Below, piece after piece: positions 14,854 through 20,562 of a stretch of 21,486 bases of DNA. Position 1 is the first letter of the stretch. Every line of letters starts with the position of its first letter. Origin of the DNA: a bacterium (GTDB lineage: Bacteria > 4484-113 > JALSIF01); the NCBI GenBank assembly GCA_026981635.1, contig JALSIF010000117.1:1-21486 (forward strand), written 5' to 3'. The translations under genes and the position numbers were made by a program. The notes under the pieces are model-generated. The model saw only the letters and a list, made by a program, of their open reading frames with translations, did no database searches and was not told where the DNA came from.

Positions 14854-16108
14854 GTCTGCCCGCCTCAGACACCCTCTCCAGAGCAAGCAGGTAGGCAGCA
14901 GTGCGCATGTGTAACTTGCGCTTCTGGGAGATCTCAAAGACAGCGTCAAAGCTCTCATACATCATTCGCTCAAGCTCCTCCATTACCTGTTCAAAGGACC
15001 AGCGGAGCTCATAGAAGTTCTGCACCCACTCAAAGTAGCTCACCGTCACCCCCCCTGCGTTGCAGAGGATGTCGGGAATCTGGAAGATCCCGTTTTCAAA
15101 GAGAATGTTGTCGGCGTCCGGCGTGACCGGACCGTTGGCCGCCTCGGCGATCATCCGGGCCTTGATGTTGGGAGCGTTCTCCCGGGTGATCTGGGCCTCC
15201 AGGGCGGCCGGGATGAGGATGTCACACTTCAGTTCCAGCAACTCCTCATTGGTGATCTCATCCGTGTCCGTAAAGCCCAGAACAGTCCCGTTCTCCTTCA
15301 CATACTCCATCAGCTTGGGAATATTTAGACCATCATCCTTGAAGATCCCTCCGTTGACATCACTTACTGCGACCACTTTCATGTCGTGACGGTAGGCAGC
15401 CAGCGCCGCATAGCTGCCCACGTTTCCAAACCCCTGCACCACCACAGTAAGCCCCTGGTTGGACCAGCCCAGCTTCTCCAGCGCCCTCACCACCGCCATG
15501 ATGCAGCCAAAGCCGGTGGCCTCCTTTCTGCCCAGTGAGCCGCCCAGGGCGATGGGCTTGCCGGTAACCACCCCGGTCACCGTGTGCCCGTTGAGGATTG
15601 AGTAGGTGTCCATGATCCAGGCCATGGTCTGCTGGTTAGTATTAACGTCGGGCGCCGGGATGTCCACGTGGGGGCCGAAGAAGCGGGCCAGTTCAAAGGT
15701 GTAGCGGCGGGTAAGGCGCTCCAAGTCCTCCAGGGTGAACTTGCTCGGGTCACATACCACCCCCCCCTTGGCCCCGCCGTAGGGCAGGTTCATCACCGCA
15801 CACTTCCAGGTCATCCATACTGCAAGGGCAGTAACCTCGTCCTCGCTTACCTGGGGATGAAACCTGATCCCTCCCTTGGTAGGCCCGCGCCAGTCGTTGT
15901 GGTAGCTGCGGTAGCCGTCCAGCACGTGGGTGTTGCCGTCCCGGTCCTCAAAGGGGATGGAGACCTTGACCACTCGCTTGGGCTTGCGCAGCCTGGCCCA
16001 GAGCCGGGGCTCGAGGTGCAGGATCTCCGCTGCCGTGTCCAGCTGCTGGACGGCCATCTCAAAAGCGGTGGGGACTGTCTTGGGGGCTTTCTCGGTGGTT
16101 ACCGCCAA
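14834..16108 (-). CDS. gdhA: Glutamate dehydrogenase (Glu/Leu/Phe/Val dehydrogenase family)
   Basis: This enzyme performs reversible oxidative deamination of glutamate to 2-oxoglutarate and ammonia. At 424 residues it matches the hexameric RocG/GudB type. Visible are the substrate-site Lys78 in RGPTKGGIRFHP, Lys102 in WMTWKCAVMNLPYGGAKGG, catalytic Lys114, and Asp154 in PAPDVNT. The Rossmann motif is VVQGFGNVGSYAA at about 223-235, and the C-terminal ILCNAGGVTVSYFEWVQN is also typical. Cofactor preference cannot be read safely. The start is TTG at 16108: GGAGGAAGG lies 6 nt upstream and no better in-frame start exists. TATAAT at 16150-16145 gives a short leader. The 3' end overlaps the convergent cyclase gene by 20 bp. 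It probably serves amino-acid fermentation or nitrogen metabolism (inference). Confidence 0.94.
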   Translation of the reverse strand: MAVTTEKAPKTVPTAFEMAVQQLDTAAEILHLEPRLWARLRKPKRVVKVSIPFEDRDGNTHVLDGYRSYHNDWRGPTKGGIRFHPQVSEDEVTALAVWMTWKCAVMNLPYGGAKGGVVCDPSKFTLEDLERLTRRYTFELARFFGPHVDIPAPDVNTNQQTMAWIMDTYSILNGHTVTGVVTGKPIALGGSLGRKEATGFGCIMAVVRALEKLGWSNQGLTVVVQGFGNVGSYAALAAYRHDMKVVAVSDVNGGIFKDDGLNIPKLMEYVKENGTVLGFTDTDEITNEELLELKCDILIPAALEAQITRENAPNIKARMIAEAANGPVTPDADNILFENGIFQIPDILCNAGGVTVSYFEWVQNFYELRWSFEQVMEELERMMYESFDAVFEISQKRKLHMRTAAYLLALERVSEAGRLRGMFP

Positions 16109-16144
16109 CGCACGCCTTCCTCCGTCCCTGGCTGGGACCTAGCG

Positions 16145-16152
16145 ATTATACT
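16145..16152. promoter_or_regulatory. Overlapping divergent -10 boxes (gdh and secreted protein)
   Basis: The 8-bp ATTATACT reads TATAAT on the minus strand (16150-16145, towards gdh) and TATACT on the plus strand (16147-16152, towards the secreted protein gene). Both give leaders carrying strong ribosome sites (GGAGGAAGG and GAGGAGG). Neither has a good -35. Polymerases could not occupy both directions at once. Confidence 0.5.
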
Positions 16153-16184
16153 CTTGACTGGGAATTAACCCGAGGAGGCAAGTG

Positions 16185-16949
16185 ATGACAAATGCCAGGC
16201 TCAGCGCGCGTCTCGCTAGGTTCTCGCTGTGGGGAGCATTCGCCCTCGCTCTTGCACTCACTCTGGGCAGGGGAGGTAGCCTCAGCGCCGAAGAGTCCAA
16301 GTTTGCCACCTACAACCGCGACCCCCTGCCCAAGATAAAGATCCTCTCCCCCCGGGAGGGGGAGGTGCTGCCCGAGGGGCAGGAGGTGGTGGTGCGCTAC
16401 GAACTTACTGGCCTGATCCCCAAGGAGGGGGGCTACCACGTCCACATCATCCTGGACGACGAGCCCTACCGGGCCAGCTACAACTTGTCCAGTTTCAACC
16501 TGGGTGTACTGCCCAAGGGGAGCCACACCCTGCGCATCTTCCCCAGCCGCCCGTGGCACGAGTCCTTTAAGAACCAGGGGGCCTACGACGAGGTCAACTT
16601 CATCGTGGGCGAGCCGGACGGCAAGTACTGGATCGACCACAGCAAGCCCACCCTCACCTTCAGCCGACCCAAGCGGGGAGCCACCTACGGGGCGGATCTC
16701 GCCGACCGCCTGCTGATTGACTTCTACGTCCACGGCCTCACCCTGGGCAAGGACGGCTACCACGTGCGCATCACCTTTGACGACCAAAGCTACCTGCTCA
16801 CCGTCTGGGCTCCCCTCTACCTGGAGAACATCCCCGACGGCGAGCACCACGTAAAGATTGAGCTCCTGGACAAGGACGGCAACCTGGTTAACGCCAACTT
16901 CAACCCCAGCGAAGGCACCTTTTCCGTAGACCGGGGGAAGCGAAAATAG
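16185..16949 (+). CDS. Exported protein with two repeated beta-sandwich-like domains
   Basis: This 254-residue protein has a signal peptide (basic N-terminus RLSARLARFS, hydrophobic core to about residue 28, cleavage probably after LSA near 35). Two homologous domains follow. Domain 1 (about 49-142) has IKILSPREGEVLPEGQEV, GYHVHIILDDEPY and LPKGSHTLRIF. Domain 2 (about 155-248) has LTFSRPKRGATYGA, GYHVRITFDDQSY and IPDGEHHVKIELLD. The ordered strands suggest an Ig-like or similar beta fold. I do not recognise a named family with confidence, though the plan recalls small secreted domains with a GxHVH segment. His and Asp residues in the GYHVHIILDD segment could bind metal (speculation). ATG 16185 is chosen with GAGGAGG 6 nt upstream; the adjacent GTG 16182 is too close. 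Confidence 0.8.
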   Translation: MTNARLSARLARFSLWGAFALALALTLGRGGSLSAEESKFATYNRDPLPKIKILSPREGEVLPEGQEVVVRYELTGLIPKEGGYHVHIILDDEPYRASYNLSSFNLGVLPKGSHTLRIFPSRPWHESFKNQGAYDEVNFIVGEPDGKYWIDHSKPTLTFSRPKRGATYGADLADRLLIDFYVHGLTLGKDGYHVRITFDDQSYLLTVWAPLYLENIPDGEHHVKIELLDKDGNLVNANFNPSEGTFSVDRGKRK

Positions 16950-16956
16950 GGACCTG

Positions 16957-17030
16957 GGGGTCGCCCCGGAGTACCGGCCTGCCCTAGGGCGCAGCACACT
17001 TCCGACCGGACCGGCCTCCGGGGCGACCCC
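16957..17030. terminator. Long GC-rich hairpin between convergent genes
   Basis: GGGGTCGCCCCGGAG at 16957-16971 pairs perfectly (15 bp) with 17016-17030. The 44-nt loop contains a further CCGG/CCGG pairing and the palindrome GCCCTAGGGC at 16981-16990. It starts 8 bp after the secreted-protein stop, and its other end lies about 45 bp past the stop of the convergent small gene. It could thus end transcription from both sides, but no T-run flanks it, so simple intrinsic termination is doubtful. Confidence 0.5.
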
Positions 17031-17031
17031 T

Positions 17032-17050
17032 GCTAGGCTCAGCTAGGCTC
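17032..17050. repeat. Tandem 9-bp repeat beside the hairpin
   Basis: GCTAGGCTC occurs at 17032-17040 and 17042-17050, separated by one base. It is followed by the inverted repeat GGTCC-AC-GGACC at 17059-17070. Both lie in the 45 bp between the hairpin and the stop of the small minus-strand gene. Confidence 0.5.
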
Positions 17051-17075
17051 TGCTCCTAGGTCCACGGACCATCCC

Positions 17076-17384
17076 TCAGTTCAGTCGCTCGGCGGGGGTG
17101 AGGTGGGCTCTGAGCACCACCCTCAGCCGGGACAAGACCTGGAAGGGGTCATCCACCAGCTCCTTCATCAGGTCAGTGATTTCCCCCTCGTAGCCCCTGA
17201 TGAGCTCGGTGAGGATCAGCCTCTCCTTGAACCGCACCATCACCACGATGTCAAAGTGGCTGCGCTCCTCGTCGGAGAAGGGCAGGAGGACAAACTGACC
17301 CGCCTCCTCGCCGAGCAGGAAGGGAAGCACGATGGCTTTCCACTCCACCTCAGTGGGAAATGCTCCGACAATCTTGATCTTCAT
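17076..17384 (-). CDS. Small protein of unknown function, paralogue A
   Basis: This 102-residue protein is supported by a very strong ribosome site (AAAGGAGG, 8 nt before ATG 17384) and GC-rich third codon positions. It looks cytosolic with no signal peptide: a beta-rich N-terminal half (KIKIVGAFP, FVLLPF, FDIVVMVRFKERLI) and a helical C-terminal half (ITDLMKELVDDPFQVLSRL), ending TPAERLN. The next gene upstream on the same strand (17622-17981) shows the same order of elements and a similar ending, so the two are probably diverged paralogues. I recognise no family. It is separated from that gene by an A+T-rich region and a long hairpin, so it is probably transcribed from its own promoter. Confidence 0.75.
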   Translation of the reverse strand: MKIKIVGAFPTEVEWKAIVLPFLLGEEAGQFVLLPFSDEERSHFDIVVMVRFKERLILTELIRGYEGEITDLMKELVDDPFQVLSRLRVVLRAHLTPAERLN

Positions 17385-17421
17385 TCTTCTATCCTCCTTT
17401 AGTGGATTGTCATGCTACTAC

Positions 17422-17531
17422 GCCCTAGGGCACTATATATATACCTCATAATGGCCTGATTGTTTCACATTCTCTATATACCATCTGGTAAGAATTGCTA
17501 ATTAATGTTAATATTCTGTATTACGTTATGG
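17422..17531 (-). promoter_or_regulatory. A+T-rich island upstream of paralogue A
   Basis: About 100 bp are roughly two-thirds A+T, in sharp contrast with the surroundings. On the minus strand it offers several -10-like stretches (TATATATATAG near 17444-17434, GGTATATAGAG further up) and AT tracts such as AATATTAACATTAATTAG that could act as UP-element-like DNA. The palindrome GCCCTAGGGC at 17422-17431 sits between these boxes and the ribosome site, where an operator would lie. The exact promoter cannot be chosen by eye. Confidence 0.45.
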
Positions 17532-17538
17532 AGGGCCA

Positions 17539-17607
17539 GCCTGAGACCCCGGGCCGGGGCTGCCACCGGTATGGCCCCTTGCTACCACCCGGCCCGGGGT
17601 CCCAGGC
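17539..17607 (-). terminator. 20-bp GC-rich hairpin after paralogue B
   Basis: GCCTGAGACCCCGGGCCGGG at 17539-17558 pairs with 17588-17607 at 19 of 20 positions, around a 29-nt loop. The loop itself contains a GGGGC/GCCCC-type inner pairing. It lies 14 bp past the stop of the small gene at 17622-17981 and just before the A+T-rich island. No T-run follows on the minus strand. Confidence 0.5.
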
Positions 17608-17621
17608 CATCTAGGCCGTGC

Positions 17622-17981
17622 TCAGTTCAGTTTCTCGGTGGGAAGAATGCAGCTTGCCGCCTCTGCCTCACCTCTCAGTAGCTGATTCAGTTTCTTGAGT
17701 GCGGGGACGGTGCCGATGGGGTCGTTCATGACTCCCTCAATAAGCTCCCCCAGGGATCGTTCAAAGTTCTCCTCCCCCTCCGCCAGGTTTCGCCTTACCT
17801 CGCTGTATATGGGCCTGCCCTCCAGGAATATGACCAGGTTTACATCCAGTACCTGTCTCCCCTCATGGGGAGTGGCGAAGCTGAACAGGCGCACCTCCAC
17901 CAGCCCCATCGGGGTGGAAAGCAGAATGCCCACCGCAGCGATGTCCTGATGCTGCCTTACACCAGCATATTTGCAAGACAT
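17622..17981 (-). CDS. Small protein of unknown function, paralogue B
   Basis: This 119-residue protein starts at ATG 17981 with GGAGG about 9 nt upstream. It has no signal peptide or membrane segment. The N-terminal half is beta-like (VGILLSTPMGLVEVRLFSF, LDVNLVIFLEGRPIYSEVRR) and the C-terminal half helical (FERSLGELIEGVMNDPIGTVPALKKL), ending LPTEKLN. The matching regions in paralogue A are FVLLPFSDEERSHFDIVVMVRFKERLI, LMKELVDDPFQVLSRL and TPAERLN. Similarity is modest but ordered along most of the length. The gene is divergent from the Buk-Ptb gene. Function unknown. Confidence 0.75.
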   Translation of the reverse strand: MSCKYAGVRQHQDIAAVGILLSTPMGLVEVRLFSFATPHEGRQVLDVNLVIFLEGRPIYSEVRRNLAEGEENFERSLGELIEGVMNDPIGTVPALKKLNQLLRGEAEAASCILPTEKLN

Positions 17982-18149
17982 AACATATCCCTCCTATCTT
18001 AAGATTGGCCATACCGATAGCAAGCATACAAGATACCCTGGCTGTGAGCGGTTTTTGTCTATTTCCTCCCCCATCTCAGTCGGCCTGGGCGGGGGACGCT
18101 CGCATCGCCTTCTTCCCCGGGCTGGTTTGGTCCAACCTTTCCTCACCTG

Positions 18150-18161
18150 TGACCCAGGTCA
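18150..18161. promoter_or_regulatory. TGACC-CA-GGTCA dyad upstream of buk-ptb
   Basis: A perfect 5-2-5 inverted repeat lies 39-50 bp before the proposed start of the Buk-Ptb gene, in the 218-bp gap between it and the divergent paralogue B. Such a dyad could bind a dimeric regulator, but short dyads arise often by chance. Nothing else gene-like is seen in this gap. Confidence 0.3.
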
Positions 18162-18199
18162 TACCGGGGCTGGCTAGGCGGTGCTATGAAGGCACAGTG

Positions 18200-20197
18200 G
18201 TGGACATCTTGGTGATCAACACCGGAGGCTCAACCTCCAAGTTCGCCCTCTACCGGGACGGCGAGGTCTACTGCTACCGGGAGGTGGAGATCCCCCCCGA
18301 GGTGCGCCAGCTTCCCGTCCAGGCCCAGCTTGAACCCCGCTACCGCCAGCTGAGGGAGTTTCTCTCCACCGAGCGCATCGGGGTGGACCGTTTGACCGCC
18401 ATCGCCTGCCGGGGCGGCATCCTCGCCCCCCTGCCCCGCTGGGGGGTCTACTACGTTGACCACCACATGCTGGACGATCTCTCAAGCGGCCGCTACGGCG
18501 AGCACCCCTCCAACCTCAGCGCCCAGCTGGGCCACCGCCTGACCCTGGAGGAGGGCAGGGACCTTCCCCTCTTCGTGGTGGACCCCATCACCATTGATGA
18601 GTTTCCCAGCCGATCCCGCCTAAGCGGGGTCCCCGAGGTGGAGCGCCGCTCCCGCTTCCACGCCCTAAACCTCCACTATGTCTGCCGCCTGGCCGCCGCC
18701 TCCCTGGGCAGGGAGCTTGACCAGTGCGACCTGGTGGCAGTCCACCTGGGCACCGGCATCTCGGTCATCGCAGTAGAGCAGGGCAGGGTGATTGATGTAA
18801 ACGATGCTCTGCTGGGAGAGGGCCCCTTCACCGTGGAGCGGGCCGGTACCCTCCCCCTCAGAGGGGTTTTGGAGCTGGCCGAGCTCTACCCCCTCCGGGT
18901 GCTCAGGGAAAAGCTTGCCAAGCAGTCGGGTTTTCGCGCATATCTTGGCACCAGCGACTTTCGCCAGGTGGAGGAGCGCATCAAGCGGGGCGACGAGTAT
19001 GCCCGGCTGGTCTTTGACGCCTTCATGGACCGGCTGGTCAAGGAGATCGGGGCCATGATCGGCCTCCTTGACGGTCGCCAGCAGGCGGTGGTGATCACCG
19101 GCTCAATGCTCAGAAGCGATCTCCTCTCCCGCGAGCTTACTGCCCGCCTTGACTGGGTGGGCAAGGTGATCCTTTATCCCGGCAACTTTGAGATGGAGGC
19201 CCTGGGCGAGGGAGTGGAGCGGGTGCTTAGGGGGATAGACGAGGCCTACCCCTACCCCAGTGAGGACAAGCGGGTTTCGGTGATCACCGACTTCCACGAG
19301 CTCCGCCGGGCCGCCGCCGAGGTGGAGTCGGCCAGCCCCCTCATCCTGGCGGGAGGAGCCGACCCCCACTGGCGCGACTTCATCCGTACCCTCTCCCACC
19401 TTGACCCCGGCAAACTGGTGGTGGTGGACACCCCGGAGCAGGTGGCCAAACTCAACCACGACCGCCTCCCCCCCAAGGTGGAGGTGGTCTCTAGTCAGCA
19501 CCCCGCCAAGCTGGCCGTCCAGCGCGCCCTGAGCGAGCGGGGCGTCTTGGTAAAGCTTTCCATCTCCACCGACCGCCTGCTCCACGAGCTTTTGGCTGCC
19601 ATCTCCGAGCTCTATCCCTCCGACCGCCGCCCCTTCCTCAGCCACGTCGCCGTGCTGGAGAACCGCCGCAGCCGCAAGCTCCTGCTCATCACCGACGGTG
19701 GCCTCAACGTGGCCCCAGACCTGGAGCAGAAGATAAAGATCCTCAAAAACGCCGTCTGGGTGGCCCATGCGCTGGGCATTGAGCGGCCCAAGGTTCTCCT
19801 CCAGGCGGGCATGGAGGACCACGGCCAGGACTTCCCCGCCATCCGCGACGCCCGCGAAATCAAGCGGCGCTGGCAGGCGGGCGAGATCCCCGACTGCATC
19901 GTGGACGGCCCCTTTGGGGTGGATGTGGCCCTGAGCGCCGATTCCGCCCGGGCCAAGGGGATCGACTCGCCGGTGGCCGGCCAGGCCGACATCATCGTCG
20001 CCGCCAACCTTGAAGCGGCCAACATGGCAGTAAAGAGCGTGCTTCTATTTACCGGCGCTCACTGGGCCGGGGTGATCGTGGGCGGTCCCATCCCGGTGGT
20101 GCTGGGCAGCCGGGGCGACGATCCCGAGTCGCGCCTCCTCTCCGTGGCCCTGGGACGGGTTCTCTCCCGTGCCCTGGAGGTCCACGCTACCGCCTAG
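18200..20197 (+). CDS. Butyrate kinase-phosphate butyryltransferase fusion protein
   Basis: One open frame of 665 residues holds two enzymes. Residues 1-355 are a butyrate kinase (acetate/butyrate kinase fold): DILVINTGGSTSKFALY, then VHLGTGISVIAVEQGRVIDVN, DALLGEGPFTVERAGTLPLRG, and VVITGSMLRSD. Residues about 362-660 are a phosphate butyryltransferase: PFLSHVAVLENRRSRKLLLITDGGLNVAPDLEQK, VDGPFGVDVALSADSARAKGI, SPVAGQADIIVAANLEA and VVLGSRGDDPESRLLSVALG. Together they would convert butyryl- (or branched-chain acyl-) CoA to acyl phosphate and then to acid plus ATP. Clostridial ptb and buk are separate genes in the opposite order. GTG 18200 (GAAGG 7 nt upstream) or the adjacent GTG 18197 is preferred. 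The frame is open back to 18005, but those 65 extra residues resemble no part of a kinase. Substrate range is unknown. Confidence 0.9.
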   Translation: MDILVINTGGSTSKFALYRDGEVYCYREVEIPPEVRQLPVQAQLEPRYRQLREFLSTERIGVDRLTAIACRGGILAPLPRWGVYYVDHHMLDDLSSGRYGEHPSNLSAQLGHRLTLEEGRDLPLFVVDPITIDEFPSRSRLSGVPEVERRSRFHALNLHYVCRLAAASLGRELDQCDLVAVHLGTGISVIAVEQGRVIDVNDALLGEGPFTVERAGTLPLRGVLELAELYPLRVLREKLAKQSGFRAYLGTSDFRQVEERIKRGDEYARLVFDAFMDRLVKEIGAMIGLLDGRQQAVVITGSMLRSDLLSRELTARLDWVGKVILYPGNFEMEALGEGVERVLRGIDEAYPYPSEDKRVSVITDFHELRRAAAEVESASPLILAGGADPHWRDFIRTLSHLDPGKLVVVDTPEQVAKLNHDRLPPKVEVVSSQHPAKLAVQRALSERGVLVKLSISTDRLLHELLAAISELYPSDRRPFLSHVAVLENRRSRKLLLITDGGLNVAPDLEQKIKILKNAVWVAHALGIERPKVLLQAGMEDHGQDFPAIRDAREIKRRWQAGEIPDCIVDGPFGVDVALSADSARAKGIDSPVAGQADIIVAANLEAANMAVKSVLLFTGAHWAGVIVGGPIPVVLGSRGDDPESRLLSVALGRVLSRALEVHATA

Positions 20198-20251
20198 CCA
20201 AATCTGGCCCGATAGGAGAGGGGAGAGGTGGTGCGAAGCCCTTAGATGATA

Positions 20252-20272
20252 AGATACCCCCATAGGGTATCT
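20252..20272. promoter_or_regulatory. AGATACCC-n5-GGGTATCT dyad before the small membrane protein gene
   Basis: A perfect 8-bp inverted repeat around a 5-bp spacer lies 20 bp before the start codon and just upstream of its GGAGG. A TAAGAT -10 candidate (20250-20255) overlaps its left arm. It may be an operator, or an RNA hairpin in the leader; it has no T-run and does not look like a terminator for buk-ptb. Confidence 0.4.
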
Positions 20273-20292
20273 AGCCATGGAGGTTAACTACC

Positions 20293-20562
20293 ATGGATCA
20301 GCTGGGTAGAATTGACTTTCGGGGCATCTGGCTGGGCTTTGGACTGTTTAGCGCCCTGCTCTTTCTTATCTGCGCCGCCCTCACCCCCCTCTACAGCACC
20401 GAGGCTCATCTAACCATCTTTCGCATGATGTATCCCGGCTTCACCTGGTTCTCCTGGGGCATGATCGCCTACGCCACCCTGCTAAGCTTCATCTACGGCG
20501 CCCTCTCTGCCTGGGTGCTGGTGAAGCTTATGATCTGGAGCTCGGGTAAGGGTGCTGGCTAG
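20293..20562 (+). CDS. Small two-helix membrane protein
   Basis: This 89-residue protein has two hydrophobic segments, about residues 13-32 and 55-82, joined by a loop with RMMYPGFTWFSWG. GGAGG lies 9 nt before ATG 20293. The plan (helix, YPGF-type loop, glycine/alanine-rich second helix ending in an aromatic and basic tail) loosely recalls DUF5676-type small membrane proteins, which I cannot confirm by eye. Its last 11 bases overlap the start of the FAD reductase gene, which points to translational coupling and perhaps a shared role at the membrane. Confidence 0.72.
   Translation: MDQLGRIDFRGIWLGFGLFSALLFLICAALTPLYSTEAHLTIFRMMYPGFTWFSWGMIAYATLLSFIYGALSAWVLVKLMIWSSGKGAG

Noticed and set aside
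17103-17402. A 99-codon plus-strand frame opposite paralogue A
   Set aside because: The minus-strand gene has a very strong Shine-Dalgarno and coding-like third positions; the plus frame is His/Gln/Leu-rich shadow sequence.
17539-17607. Riboswitch in the long hairpin
   Set aside because: It lies after a stop codon, not in a leader, and no known aptamer core is recognisable. A terminator-like or mRNA-end role is simpler.
18005-18199. N-terminal extension of the Buk-Ptb frame
   Set aside because: The frame is open, but the extra residues match nothing in butyrate kinases and no ribosome site supports the ATG at 18005. The kinase fold begins right at the GTG at 18197/18200.
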